Of a DNA stretch of 64,000 nucleotides, positions 18,437 to 28,357 are shown piece by piece; positions within the stretch are counted from its first letter, which is position 1; each line of letters begins with the position of its first letter. The notes beneath the pieces were generated by a model. It was not told the origin of the DNA. It saw only the letters and a list, made by a program, of their open reading frames with translations, and did not search any database. A program made the translations under genes and the position numbers. Origin of the DNA: Pinibacter sp031553495 (lineage in GTDB: Bacteria > Bacteroidota > Bacteroidia > Chitinophagales > Chitinophagaceae); the NCBI GenBank assembly GCA_031553495.1, contig JAVBLN010000011.1, forward strand, positions 110,397-174,396. Direction: 5' to 3'.

Positions 18437-21400
18437 CTATTTTGCCGGCGCACTCAACGCCCTGAAATCAACCGGAACAAGGCGGCTTACCCCGGGCTCC
18501 TGCATGGTGACGCCGTAAATGACATCCACCGCGCTCATTGTCATTTTATTATGTGTTACAATAATAAACTGGCTTTCTTCGCTAAACCTGCGTATCATAT
18601 TGGTAAATTTACCCACGTTCGCATCATCCAGCGGCGCATCTACCTCATCTAAAATACAAAATGGCGCCGGTTTTATCAGGTATATGGCAAACAACAGCGC
18701 CGTGGCGGTAAGTGTTTTTTCACCACCACTCAACTGCGTAATGGAAGACGGACGTTTACCTTTCGGTTTCGCCACAATATCAATAGCGGTTTCGGCCAAA
18801 TTTTCCGGGTTTTCCAGAATCAGGTCGCACTGATCTTCTTCGGTAAACAGCGCTTTGAATACCTTAATAAAGTTTTCCTTTACCTGGTTAAAGGTGTCAA
18901 GAAACTTTTGGTTGGCGGTACTTTCCACTTCCGCGATGGTTTGTAAAAGACTTTCCTTGGCGGTTACAAGATCATTTTTTTGTTCTAAAATAAACTCATA
19001 ACGCTTTTTCATTTCCTGGAACGCCTCAATAGCTGTAGGGTTCACCTCGCCAAGGTTTTCCAGGCGTTTTTTCATTCTATCACTTTTTTCCTGCAAGTCC
19101 TCCACAGGCGTTTCCGTTGTTCTTGGCTGATCAATAATGTCATCAAGATTTATCCTGAACTCAACCTGCAACCTTTCCTTCATGCCGGCAAGTTGCAGTT
19201 TCAGCTCATTCAGCTTGTCCTTAATGGCGCTTAAAGAATGCTCCAGTATGTCTTTTTCCTTTGTTTTGGCACGCAGCAGACTCTCTTTTTCATTCAACTG
19301 GTTGCGCAAATTGTAGAACAACTGATCGGCTTCATTCAGCTTCTTTTCATCCTCTTCTTTTTTACGCATCAGGTCTATTAACGCCGCATCCGTATTTTTC
19401 AACGCCTCTTCGCTTTCCGCTATGCTTTCATTCGTTTGTTTCAATTGCGAAGCATTGTTTTCAATTTGCACTTTCAAATCATTATACTGGTTTGTTTTAA
19501 AAACAATTTCCTGCTTTAATGAATTGATGCGGCTTTGCTGGCGTGTAAGCGACAGGTTGAACTCGTTATATTCCGCGTTGGCAGCGTTATAAGCATTCTC
19601 CGCGGCTTTATAATCTTCCTCCACTTCCATTAGCCTGAAGCCCGTTTCTTCTATCTGGCGCACCAACGCTGATAATTCCTCACGTGTGCCCGAAATGGCA
19701 TTATTGGTATTTTCAAGATTTTGTTGCAACTCCTCCAGCCTGTTGCGACTGGTTGATTGCTGCGCATGAAGGTTTTCGGTTTTGTTTTGTAATGCGAATA
19801 CCTGGTTGGTCAGGGTATTAATGTCGTTTTGAGTTTGCTTAATGGCATTTTCTTTCAATTGCTCATTATACCCTATTACTTCATTATGCTTTTCCTGGAT
19901 GGATGCTTTAATTTCGCTTACAACTTTTTCAAGCGCGGCAATTTCCTCGCTAAGTTTTTCAAGGTTTTTGGCGCGGCCTATTTTTTTACCTTCAAATAGG
20001 CCAACGCTTCCACCGCTTAAAGCATATTTTCCTTTTACGTATTTACCTGTTTTTTCCAGTATAACAGCGCCATTGCTGTTGCTTAATGCCTCTTCGTTTT
20101 CGGCAATGAACACATTTCCCAATAAATGTTCGGCCAGCTTCCTATATTGCGGATCTACTTCAATCACATCAATTGCTGGAATAGTATCCGGCAACGGCTT
20201 ATGAGTAGTAGCTTCCGAGCTTTCCAGTTTATCCAATAAAAAGAAGTTCGCCTTTCCTTTCTTATTTTCATCCAGTAAATGCACTGCCTGAAGGCCTTCC
20301 TGCAAATTATTCACCACATAATAGTTCAGGTAGGATTCCAGTACATTCTCAACCGCCGCACGATATTCTTCTTTCACATAAATGATATCCGAAAGTATAG
20401 GCGCGGTATGGTTCCAATTGGGATTTTTATGTAAAAACTTAACGCTTTCGGGATAGCCTTCCATACTGTCAATAAGGCTTTTCAGCAGATCGTGCTCATT
20501 CTTCTTCGCATCCAGTTTCCTGTTTTCATCTGCCAGGTTTTGGCGTAATCCTTCTAAAGCGCTTTGCGTTTGCAGAATTTGCTCTTTGGTTCTTTCATGG
20601 TGTTCCTGTAGTTGTTGAAGGTCAGTTTTCCTGGTTTCCAGTTCCTGCTCTTTCACACTCATCTCTTCTTCCAGTTGCTTAAGCTGGCTGAGCCTCGCTT
20701 CCCTCTCCTCTTCTATTTGATTAATGGTGCGTTGCAGGTTTTGAATGGATGTATCGGCAACGGCCACACGCTTTTCTGCTTCAAACTGACTGCGTTGTAT
20801 TTGCTGGTTTTCGCTGCGCAACACGTCTACGGCCTTACGTTTTTCATCAAAGGCCGTACGCTGGCCATCAACCGCTTCTTTCTTTTCCTCAAGTTCTATT
20901 TGAAGGGTTTCCAGCTTTCCGCTTTCCGCTTCTATTTGTTGCTGTGTGTGGGCAATATTTTCTTCCAGCATTTGCAGTTGCCCACCACTTTTTTGCAGGA
21001 AGTCTTCGAGACTGGTTATTTTCTCCTGTAAAAAGTTCAGCCGTTGAGAAGCCAGGTTCTTTTCATTTTCTTTACCGCGCAGGTTTTGCAACAGGTCGTT
21101 AAACTCGTGCTGCATGCTTTGCAATGCCCTTTCTTTCTCAATAAAACCAATCTTTTCCTGTTCTATGGCAGCTTCTTCCTGGGCAATCTGAGCTTCCAGT
21201 TGAATCTTTTTATCGGTCTCTTCTTCGGTTTGCGCATTCAGATCACGGTAAACAAGATTAAAACCTTCAAGCGATGCTTTGGCCAGCTCAATAGTTAGTT
21301 CACGGTATTCTTTCTTTATTTCATAGTACTTCTCCGCTTTTTTGGCTTGGTTTTCCAGCGATTTAAGCTGGTTGTTTATTTCAAACAAAAGGTCTTCAAT

Positions 21401-21970
21401 ACGTGCAAGATCCTGTTCTGCCGCATCCAGTTTTTGTTTGGCTTCTTTTTTTCTTGTTTTATAAATTGAAATGCCCGCGGCCTGTTCCAGCATGCGGCGG
21501 CGGCTGTTTTCCTTGTCTTTAATCAAATCATCCACCATACCCAATTCTATTATGGAATAGCTGTCGGTGCTTACACCGGTATCCATAAACAGGTTTTGAA
21601 TATCTTTCAGGCGGCAGCTCACGTCGTTCAGGCGATATTCGCTTTCGCCGCTTTTATAAAATTTTCGGGTAATGGTAACAGTGGAAAACTCTGTTGGCAA
21701 AAGGTTTCGGGTATTTTCAAAAGTAAGGCTCACTTCTGCCAAGCCGCTTGCAGAGCGGGTTTTGGAACCATTGAAAACAAGGCTTTCCAGGTTTTCACTT
21801 CGCAACTGGCTGATCTTTTGCTCGCCTATTACCCAACGGATACTATCTATAATATTACTCTTACCACAACCGTTGGGCCCAACAATGCCGGTGATATTTT
21901 CATCGAAATTAACCACCGTTTTGTCAGCAAAACTTTTGAACCCTTTGATTTCTAAACTCTTTAAACGCAC
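18437..21970 (-). CDS. smc: Chromosome partition protein SMC
   Basis: 1177 residues, normal for the family, with a GTG start (MRLKSLEIKGFKSFADKT). Walker A GPNGCGKSN at 31-39, then a coiled coil, a hinge at about 500-670 (EGYPESVKFLHKNPNWNH onward), the returning coiled coil, ABC signature LSGGEKTLTA and Walker B FCILDEVDAPLDD near the C-terminus. Family knowledge: SMC dimers with ScpA/ScpB extrude DNA loops and organise newly replicated origins. scpA and scpB are not in this window. A TATATTTG box lies about 25 bp upstream. Confidence 0.97.
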   Translation of the reverse strand: MRLKSLEIKGFKSFADKTVVNFDENITGIVGPNGCGKSNIIDSIRWVIGEQKISQLRSENLESLVFNGSKTRSASGLAEVSLTFENTRNLLPTEFSTVTITRKFYKSGESEYRLNDVSCRLKDIQNLFMDTGVSTDSYSIIELGMVDDLIKDKENSRRRMLEQAAGISIYKTRKKEAKQKLDAAEQDLARIEDLLFEINNQLKSLENQAKKAEKYYEIKKEYRELTIELAKASLEGFNLVYRDLNAQTEEETDKKIQLEAQIAQEEAAIEQEKIGFIEKERALQSMQHEFNDLLQNLRGKENEKNLASQRLNFLQEKITSLEDFLQKSGGQLQMLEENIAHTQQQIEAESGKLETLQIELEEKKEAVDGQRTAFDEKRKAVDVLRSENQQIQRSQFEAEKRVAVADTSIQNLQRTINQIEEEREARLSQLKQLEEEMSVKEQELETRKTDLQQLQEHHERTKEQILQTQSALEGLRQNLADENRKLDAKKNEHDLLKSLIDSMEGYPESVKFLHKNPNWNHTAPILSDIIYVKEEYRAAVENVLESYLNYYVVNNLQEGLQAVHLLDENKKGKANFFLLDKLESSEATTHKPLPDTIPAIDVIEVDPQYRKLAEHLLGNVFIAENEEALSNSNGAVILEKTGKYVKGKYALSGGSVGLFEGKKIGRAKNLEKLSEEIAALEKVVSEIKASIQEKHNEVIGYNEQLKENAIKQTQNDINTLTNQVFALQNKTENLHAQQSTSRNRLEELQQNLENTNNAISGTREELSALVRQIEETGFRLMEVEEDYKAAENAYNAANAEYNEFNLSLTRQQSRINSLKQEIVFKTNQYNDLKVQIENNASQLKQTNESIAESEEALKNTDAALIDLMRKKEEDEKKLNEADQLFYNLRNQLNEKESLLRAKTKEKDILEHSLSAIKDKLNELKLQLAGMKERLQVEFRINLDDIIDQPRTTETPVEDLQEKSDRMKKRLENLGEVNPTAIEAFQEMKKRYEFILEQKNDLVTAKESLLQTIAEVESTANQKFLDTFNQVKENFIKVFKALFTEEDQCDLILENPENLAETAIDIVAKPKGKRPSSITQLSGGEKTLTATALLFAIYLIKPAPFCILDEVDAPLDDANVGKFTNMIRRFSEESQFIIVTHNKMTMSAVDVIYGVTMQEPGVSRLVPVDFRALSAPAK

Positions 21971-21995
21971 GCTGTTCTATATTTTAGTCGGACGG

Positions 21996-22003
21996 CAAAT
22001 ATA
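21996..22003 (-). promoter_or_regulatory. Candidate -7 box for smc
   Basis: TATATTTG on the minus strand matches TAnnTTTG and sits 26 bp before the GTG. The matching -33 element is only a T-rich stretch, so confidence is moderate. Confidence 0.5.
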
Positions 22004-22121
22004 TTCGGTTTGCCTGAAAAGAAAAATCTTGCCATTATAGTAATTTTTCCTTACTTATCACCAGTATTAAAAAAAATTGTGGGTAAAGTGTGGATAAGTT
22101 GGGGGATGGACGGGTTGCTGT

Positions 22122-22162
22122 TTCACGCAAAGTCGCAGAGAAGGCAAAGAGCGCAAAGAGTT
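22122..22162. repeat. GCAAAG-word repeat
   Basis: Consists of cacgcaaagtcgcagagaag followed by gcaaagagcgcaaag, a degenerate array of GCAAAGnCG words. This type of sequence recurs between genes in many Bacteroidota genomes. No coding potential. Confidence 0.6.
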
Positions 22163-22173
22163 ATCTATTTCGC

Positions 22174-22247
22174 TTCCTGAAAAAAGTAGACAATTTTTTA
22201 GTTGATTATCAATCAATTGGCTCTAACATATCGAACAGCACCGTTAT
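22174..22247 (+). repeat. Element B copy
   Basis: Begins TTCCTGAAAAAAGTAGACAA, passes through GGCTCTAACATATCGAACAG and ends CACCGTTATTT. The same order of blocks occurs at 29685-29770, and the first block alone at 47564-47590. It looks like an eroded, non-coding insertion-type element; no transposase remains. Confidence 0.6.
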
Positions 22248-22344
22248 TTAATCACAAGGGGCACAATAGAAGCTCAAGGTACACAAGGGTTTGCTAAATT
22301 GTTACCAACCCTTGTGTGCTTTCCTTGTGAACTTTGTGGTTAAC
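22248..22344. repeat. Long imperfect inverted repeat, CACAAGG type
   Basis: The left arm starts TTAATCACAAGGGGCACAAT and the right arm ends CTTGTGAACTTTGTGGTTAA, with ACACAAGGGTT / AACCCTTGTGT in the middle. A related inverted repeat lies at 45043-45149. Neither side has a T-run. Confidence 0.7.
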
Positions 22345-22407
22345 AAGCACCACTGTCTTCTAATTTCTCTACTGCCAGCTGCCAACTGATTTCTGACCTC
22401 TGACCTC
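22345..22407. repeat. Short-word repeats (CTGCCAACTG, TTTCTGACCTCTGACC)
   Basis: The stretch ctactgccagctgccaac, then tgatttctgacctctgacc, is the complement of the GGCAGT...CAGAAATCAG words found beside many IR-1 copies. It ends at the histidine kinase stop codon. Confidence 0.6.
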
Positions 22408-23964
22408 TCACTTCTCCATTCTAGGCAGCCAGATATGAAAAGTTGTTCCATCATTTAAATTACTTACATAAGAAATTTTTCCATGCAGTAAGTTAATATA
22501 CCTGTGCACAATATGTAATCCCAAACCGGTTCCCTGAATGTTCATGGCGTTTTTTCCGCGGTAAAAAGTACTGAAAAGATAGTCTTTATCTTCCGGAGCT
22601 ATGCCTATTCCCTTATCAATTACATCAATTAATAATTCGTTGTTCCGGTTGACAGCTTTCAGTATAATCGGGCTGTTTTCCGGTGAAAATTTTATCGCGT
22701 TTCCTAAAAGATTCATCAAAATATTCTTCAATAATCTTTTGTCGGATACAAACATCGTATCGCCTTCAAACTTCAATTCGATCTTTTGGCCGCTCTTTAG
22801 CAGGGCTTTTATTTCATCTATTGTTTCCACCAAAGCGCTCTTTAATTCAAAATTGAACACCTCGGCAAAAAAATCGCCTTCCTGAAGCTTTCCAAAGGAA
22901 AGAAAATCGTGCAACAGATCGTTTAGGTGATTTACGGAATTTTTTATGCGCTGAATGTGCTTATTTCTTTTTTCCTGCTCTTCAGTGGTTTTATAGCGTG
23001 ATAATAGCGAAGCGGAAGACAGCACTATACTAAGCGGCGTTCTGAACTCATGTGATGCCATCGATACAAACCGCGATTTTATTTCATTCAGCTCTTTTTC
23101 TTTACTCAACGCGTCGCTCAGTTCCTGTTGAGATTTTTCAAGTTCTGCCAGCGCTTCTTTCAAAATCAGCGTTCGCTCCTCTACTTTATTTTCCAGCTCG
23201 GTATTCAACAATTTGATGTCGGCAGAATTTTTTTCCAATTGTTCTTTTTGCTCACGCAAAGTCAGTTCCGCTTGCTTTCGTTGCGTAATATCCACAATGA
23301 AAGCAATAACAAAAGCCTGATTATTTTGCTTATAATAACTAAGGCTCACCTCAACCGGAAATTCAGCGCCACTTTTTTTGATGGCATATAAATCGCGGCC
23401 GTGCCCCATTCGCCGATTGCCGGGCTGATTGTAATAGCTTTCCCGGTAATTTGTGTGCTTATGATGATACCGTGACGGGATCAACATTTCAATGGATTTT
23501 CCCATCATATCCTGCCAGGAATATTCAAACAACTCCAGCGCCTCGGGATTGGCCATTATTATTTCTCCTTTTTCATTGGTAAGAATTATTCCTTCTGTGG
23601 CAAATTCAAACAAAGCGCTCACGTGTTTTTTTTCAGCTTCCAACGACCGGTACAACCGTTTTAAATACAATATCAGCACCGTTGTCATTACCACAATAAC
23701 TGCGGAAAAAAGGTGCTGCATGGTAATTTCATCCGTTGTCATGCTGCCGTGCGGATAAAACGCCGAAACCAATACCAGCAAAACGCTTATGGTTCCCAGT
23801 AATTTGGTATTAAAATCATCTTTTAAGAAAACGGAAAGCAATATAGCAGCTATAAGTCCGCCATCAAAAAAACGGAACAACGGATTGATGTATTGTAAAA
23901 CCGCCGATGCTATTATAGTAATAAAGCAAAACAGCAATATGGGAAAACTTTTTTCCTTAAACAT
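22408..23964 (-). CDS. Membrane PAS sensor histidine kinase
   Basis: 518 residues from the ATG at 23964 (MFKEKSFPILLFCF). The frame extends to a TTG at 24027, but those residues do not look like a membrane lead. About four membrane helices lie in the first ~105 residues, then a PAS domain (LFEFATEGIILTNEKGEI ... AFIVDITQRKQ), a coiled linker, HisKA with phospho-accepting His in SMASHEFRTPLSIV, and an HATPase with NLLGNAIKFSPEN, DKGIGI and GTGLGLHIV. It phosphorylates an unknown response regulator; none is adjacent, so it is an orphan kinase. The signal is probably sensed in or near the membrane. Confidence 0.9.
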   Translation of the reverse strand: MFKEKSFPILLFCFITIIASAVLQYINPLFRFFDGGLIAAILLSVFLKDDFNTKLLGTISVLLVLVSAFYPHGSMTTDEITMQHLFSAVIVVMTTVLILYLKRLYRSLEAEKKHVSALFEFATEGIILTNEKGEIIMANPEALELFEYSWQDMMGKSIEMLIPSRYHHKHTNYRESYYNQPGNRRMGHGRDLYAIKKSGAEFPVEVSLSYYKQNNQAFVIAFIVDITQRKQAELTLREQKEQLEKNSADIKLLNTELENKVEERTLILKEALAELEKSQQELSDALSKEKELNEIKSRFVSMASHEFRTPLSIVLSSASLLSRYKTTEEQEKRNKHIQRIKNSVNHLNDLLHDFLSFGKLQEGDFFAEVFNFELKSALVETIDEIKALLKSGQKIELKFEGDTMFVSDKRLLKNILMNLLGNAIKFSPENSPIILKAVNRNNELLIDVIDKGIGIAPEDKDYLFSTFYRGKNAMNIQGTGLGLHIVHRYINLLHGKISYVSNLNDGTTFHIWLPRMEK

Positions 23965-24073
23965 ATATGAAGTTAAAGCGGGAAAATTAATGTTTGTAAA
24001 AAAAGTAAAGTTCAATGAAATTCCCAAAAGATTTCGGGGTACGCAGCAACCGGTATTTTATTATTTTGTTCCC

Positions 24074-24140
24074 GGCATTTGTAACTCCGGTTCAGCATCG
24101 TTGCGTCGCAGTCCGTTCATCTGTAGTAATGCTATTGGGC
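24074..24140 (+). repeat. IR-1 copy, plus orientation, diverged
   Basis: The left arm is eroded (GGCATTTGTAACTCCGGTTC). The centre is C-type (GTTGCGTCGCAGTCCGTTCA). The second arm CTGTAGTAATGCTATTGGGC is well kept. The TTCATCTGTAGT variant is shared with 46941. Confidence 0.8.
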
Positions 24141-24283
24141 TGTAGGTATTATTGTATAGGAACCGCATTTGTTGTTGGTGTGCCATCGCACAATCGCCAG
24201 CTCTACACACGCAACAACGGCGAAAGCAGCCGTCATATATCTCTCTACATTTTCAAATTTTCACGTTCAATATATATTCTACT

Positions 24284-24332
24284 GTTGAATGGAGCGTCGC
24301 AACCAAAGCTCAATCAGGGCTCCACTGCTGAC
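24284..24332 (-). repeat. Partial IR-1 copy, minus orientation
   Basis: The centre GGAGCGTCGCAACC and variant arm AGCTCAATCAGGGCTCCACT are recognisable; the left arm is lost. With the copy at 24074 it encloses about 140 bp. Confidence 0.65.
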
Positions 24333-24371
24333 CTCCAAAATAAAATTCTCGCTTTTGCAAAAATGATAATA

Positions 24372-24405
24372 AAAAAAGAGACGCTTTGTAAAACGTCTCT
24401 TTTTT
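24372..24405 (-). terminator. Terminator after the gyrA-TPR pair
   Basis: 12-bp stem AAAAAAGAGACG / CGTCTCTTTTTT with a 10-base loop, 22 bp downstream of the TPR gene stop. The stem is symmetrical, so it could act on both strands. Confidence 0.9.
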
Positions 24406-24427
24406 CAAAAACAATTTATGTATCCAC

Positions 24428-25711
24428 TTAGTGAATCTTATCTACGTTGTTGTATTTTTCTGTATAAGCGGCTTCTTTATCCTTGTCTCCTTTTTGATTG
24501 TAAATAGTGATTAACAGATCCAACGCATCTTTCAACGCCGACTTGTCATCCATTTTCAATTTACCCTGGCCATTCAACAGTTGATCTACTTTTTCGAAGT
24601 AAGGAATTGCTGCATCAAATTTTTTCATCATCTCCTCTCTCAATGCAGCTTTTTGCTTAACCTGATCTGCAGTAAGTTTTCCTCCGGCAGGTGCTTTAAT
24701 AGCTTTCGCCTTGGCATTTAGATCAACACCCTGGTTATAAGATATTTGCCCCAATACAAGGTTTGGTTGTGCATAATCGGGTTTCAGTTCCAACACTTTT
24801 GTGAAGTTTTCCTGTGCTTCTTTTATCAATTCGTCAGAATTTGCAGGGCGCTGATCTGCTTCTGCTTTATATGCATCCTGGTATAGTTCTACTGCATAGT
24901 TAAACCTATAAGTTGTGCTGTCCGGATATTTTGCTATCAATTCCCTATATTTTGCAAACAGCGCGTTTTTATCGGATTTTTCACGCAGATAATCCAGTTC
25001 ATAGCTGGCCCAGAATGTATCATTTGGATAAACTTCTTCACCAAGTCTTATATATTTAATTACACTGGGTTCATCTTTTTTATCGGCATAGTACACAATC
25101 AGCCATTTGTAAATCTGATCCATTCCTTCACCATGCACCTTCGCATCACCAAGTTTTGAATAATATGAAGCCGCTTCATCTTTCATATCGGCTTTTTCGG
25201 CAGAAATACCTGCATACAAAACCACATTGGTATCAAGTACCACGGTACTCCATTTGTTATCAAACATATAAGCACCCGCTTCTAAGCAATTTTTGAAGTT
25301 GGGGTAAGCTACTTTGTAATTACCACTATTATAAGCGGCAGCGCCATCTTTGAAATATCCCTGATAGATGTCCATCATTGGCTTGTAATTATCAAGTTGT
25401 AAAAGCAGGTATTGCTTTTTTTCATCCATTGAAATATATTTTTTCAAAGCTTCGAAGGCCTGCATACGAGCATCGGGATATTTTGATGAAAATGATGCTT
25501 CGTTTGCTATTTCACTATAAATTTTAGCTTTTGTATACCAGCCATCCTGATCTTTTGCATTCTTTTCTATAGCCAGGAACTGATCAATTTGAGTTTTTGC
25601 CTCATCGTACTTCTTGGATTTATTTAGTTCCTTGATTTTGTCAAGCTTTTGGGCGTAGCTACCCATTCCGATGGCAAGTAGTAATAATAGAGAACAAATT
25701 GCTTTTTTCAT
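24428..25711 (-). CDS. Secreted or periplasmic tetratricopeptide-repeat protein
   Basis: 427 residues with a signal peptide (MKKAICSLLLLLAIGMGSYA, cut before QKLDKI). The mature protein is helical, with TPR-like repeats such as YNSGNYKVAYPNFKNCLEAG and AQENFTKVLELKPDYAQPNL. TPR proteins act as protein-protein scaffolds; the partner is unknown. It begins 27 bp after gyrA ends on the same strand and shares its terminator, so it is probably co-transcribed with gyrA although the functions appear unrelated. Confidence 0.85.
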   Translation of the reverse strand: MKKAICSLLLLLAIGMGSYAQKLDKIKELNKSKKYDEAKTQIDQFLAIEKNAKDQDGWYTKAKIYSEIANEASFSSKYPDARMQAFEALKKYISMDEKKQYLLLQLDNYKPMMDIYQGYFKDGAAAYNSGNYKVAYPNFKNCLEAGAYMFDNKWSTVVLDTNVVLYAGISAEKADMKDEAASYYSKLGDAKVHGEGMDQIYKWLIVYYADKKDEPSVIKYIRLGEEVYPNDTFWASYELDYLREKSDKNALFAKYRELIAKYPDSTTYRFNYAVELYQDAYKAEADQRPANSDELIKEAQENFTKVLELKPDYAQPNLVLGQISYNQGVDLNAKAKAIKAPAGGKLTADQVKQKAALREEMMKKFDAAIPYFEKVDQLLNGQGKLKMDDKSALKDALDLLITIYNQKGDKDKEAAYTEKYNNVDKIH

Positions 25712-25738
25712 TTCTTTTTTATTTGATGTAAGGATGTT

Positions 25739-28357
25739 TTATAAAGAATCATTATTTACCTCTCCGGTTGCAAGTCCATTGTCACTTGAAGGGTTTTCAT
25801 TTGCTATATTAACGTTTTCTTCATTAACTGCGTTTTCTCCATTGTTTTCGGTTTCTTCTTTTGCTTCTTCGTGCTCATCCAGTTTTGTGATAGCTGCTAT
25901 TTCATCGCCATCGTCCAGCCTAATAAGTTTTACGCCTTGCGTTGCTCTTCCCGCTTCGCGTATATCTGAAATTGCCGTGCGAATGGTAATGCCGGATTTA
26001 CATGTGATCATCAGGTCTTCTTTTTCAGTTACTTCAAGTATGCCTACCAAAGGACCCGTTTTATCTGTAACGCTTATTGTTTTCACGCCTTTTCCACCTC
26101 TGTTAGTAATCCGGTATTCATCAATTGGCGTTCTTTTTCCAAACCCTTTTTCACTTACTACTAAAACCGTTTTTGACTGATTTTCTTTATTAACACATAT
26201 CATACCAATTACCTCATCTTTTTCGTCATCTACCTCAATTCCTGTAACTCCTATGGCACCGCGACCGGTTGAACGTACTTTTTCTTCCGGGAAACGGATG
26301 GCGCGACCGCTTTTTACTGCCATCATTATTTCGCAACTTCCATCAGTCAGCTTCGCAAATAGCAATTCGTCTCCTTCCACAATTGTTATGGCATTCACAC
26401 CGCTTTGTCTTGGGCGGCTGAAATCTTCCAACACCGTTTTTTTGATGATTCCTTTTTTAGTGCAAAGAATGATATAATGGCTGTTTACAAAATCTTTGTC
26501 TTCAAGATTTTTTATATCCAGGATCGTTCTTATTTTATCATCCGGCGGAATTTGTATCAGGTTTTGAATAGCTCTTCCTTTGCTGTTCTTTTCTCCTTCG
26601 GTAATTTCATACACTTTCAGCCAGTAGCATCGTCCTTTTTCTGTAAAGAACAACATGGTATGATGCGTGGATGCAACAAAAAGATGCTCTATAAAATCTT
26701 CATCTCTTGTTCTTCCACCCAATGCGCCACGGCCTCCGCGCCTTTGCTGGCGGAATTCGCTAGCAGAAGTTCTTTTTATATAACCCAGGTTGGAGATGGT
26801 AATTACCACATCTTCTTCCTTAATAAAATCCAGTATATTGGCATCATCAGCCAAATAAGTGATCTCGGTTTTACGTTCGTCGCCAAATTTATCCTTTACT
26901 TCATTTAGTTCTTTACTGATCAGTTCGAACCTTTTGCTTTCATCTGCCAGCAATTCACGCAATTCATGTATAAGCCTCATAATAGCCGCATGTTCTTCAC
27001 GAATCTTGTCAATTTCCATGCCTGTAAGGCGTTGCAAACGCAATTCCAGTACAGCTTTCGCCTGAATTTCGGTCATGCCGAAATTTATCATTAATCCTTC
27101 TTTTGCAACTTCCGGATTTGGCGAATTGCGTATTAAAGAAATAACTTCATCAAGATGATCCAGCGCTATAAGGTATCCTTCTAAAATATGAGCTTTTTTC
27201 TCAGCTTCCCTTAGCTCAAACCTGGTTCTGCGAATTACCACTTCATGGCGGAAGTCTACAAACTCAGCCACCATATCCCGAACATTCAGTGTTCTGGGTT
27301 TGCCTTTTACCAACGCTACATTATTGATGCCATAAGAGGTTTGTAGTTCGGTATATTTATACAACTGGTTGATTACAATATTAGCAACCGCGTCTCTCTT
27401 CAGATCAACTACAATACGGGTACCTTCTTTTTTGTTCGACTCGTTGTTTACGTGAGCTATACCTTCAATGGTTTTATTTACAACCAGTTGACCAATCTTA
27501 TCGCAAAGGGCATCACGGTTTACCTGGTATGGCACTTCAGTAATGATGATTTGTTCGCGACCGCTGGGTTTTGTATCCACATGCAGTTTCCCACGAAGCA
27601 CCACCCTTCCGCGTCCGGTCATCAATCCCTGCCTCACTCCTTCCATTCCCCAAATAACACCACCGGTAGGAAAATCTGGCGCTTTAATTATATTCACCAT
27701 TTCTTCCACTGTAATATTCCTGTCCTTAATATAGGCAAGACACCCGTCAATAACTTCGGTTAAGTTGTGAGGTAAAATGTTGGTAGCCATACCAACAGCT
27801 ATACCAGTAGAACCATTAATAAGCAATTGAGGAATACGGGTAGGCAATACTGTTGGCTCCTGCAACGAGTCATCAAAGTTCAACTGAAAATCTACGGTAT
27901 CTTTTTCAATATCTTCCAGCATTTGCTCGGCCAGGCGCTGCAGGCGAACCTCCGTATAACGCATAGCCGCAGGGCCATCGCCATCCTGGCTTCCAAAGTT
28001 ACCCTGTCCATCCACCAGGCGGTATCGCATACTCCATTCCTGAGCCATGCGCACCATGGTATCATATACAGACTGGTCTCCGTGAGGGTGATATTTACCC
28101 AACACTTCTCCCACTATACGGGCGGATTTTTTATACGGTTTGTTGTAATTGTTCCCCAGTTCATTCATGGCGAATAATACCCGCCGGTGAACCGGCTTAA
28201 ATCCATCACGTACATCCGGCAAAGCACGTCCTACAATAACTGACATTGAATAGTCGATATAAGCCGACTTCATTTCTTCTTCAATATTGATAGGCAGTAT
28301 CCGATCCTGATCGTTCGTTTGAGCCGGTAATTGGTTATCTTCCATACTTTTTTTCAA
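25739..28357 (-). CDS. gyrA: DNA gyrase subunit A
   Basis: 872 residues (start MKKSMEDNQLPAQ; the second Met, 28345, is an alternative). The breakage-reunion domain carries the catalytic tyrosine Y134 in AAMRYTEVRLQ. The C-terminal beta-pinwheel has the GyrA box QRRGGRG, which separates GyrA from ParC. The acidic tail is typical. With GyrB it introduces negative supercoils. The quinolone-determining stretch reads HPHGDQSVYD, so the residue equivalent to E. coli Ser83 is Gln95, and Asp87 is conserved. gyrB is not in the window. Confidence 0.97.
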   Translation of the reverse strand: MKKSMEDNQLPAQTNDQDRILPINIEEEMKSAYIDYSMSVIVGRALPDVRDGFKPVHRRVLFAMNELGNNYNKPYKKSARIVGEVLGKYHPHGDQSVYDTMVRMAQEWSMRYRLVDGQGNFGSQDGDGPAAMRYTEVRLQRLAEQMLEDIEKDTVDFQLNFDDSLQEPTVLPTRIPQLLINGSTGIAVGMATNILPHNLTEVIDGCLAYIKDRNITVEEMVNIIKAPDFPTGGVIWGMEGVRQGLMTGRGRVVLRGKLHVDTKPSGREQIIITEVPYQVNRDALCDKIGQLVVNKTIEGIAHVNNESNKKEGTRIVVDLKRDAVANIVINQLYKYTELQTSYGINNVALVKGKPRTLNVRDMVAEFVDFRHEVVIRRTRFELREAEKKAHILEGYLIALDHLDEVISLIRNSPNPEVAKEGLMINFGMTEIQAKAVLELRLQRLTGMEIDKIREEHAAIMRLIHELRELLADESKRFELISKELNEVKDKFGDERKTEITYLADDANILDFIKEEDVVITISNLGYIKRTSASEFRQQRRGGRGALGGRTRDEDFIEHLFVASTHHTMLFFTEKGRCYWLKVYEITEGEKNSKGRAIQNLIQIPPDDKIRTILDIKNLEDKDFVNSHYIILCTKKGIIKKTVLEDFSRPRQSGVNAITIVEGDELLFAKLTDGSCEIMMAVKSGRAIRFPEEKVRSTGRGAIGVTGIEVDDEKDEVIGMICVNKENQSKTVLVVSEKGFGKRTPIDEYRITNRGGKGVKTISVTDKTGPLVGILEVTEKEDLMITCKSGITIRTAISDIREAGRATQGVKLIRLDDGDEIAAITKLDEHEEAKEETENNGENAVNEENVNIANENPSSDNGLATGEVNNDSL

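Noticed and set aside
23965..24027. TTG start of the histidine kinase frame
   Set aside because: The added residues do not fit a membrane lead; the ATG at 23964 directly precedes the first helix.
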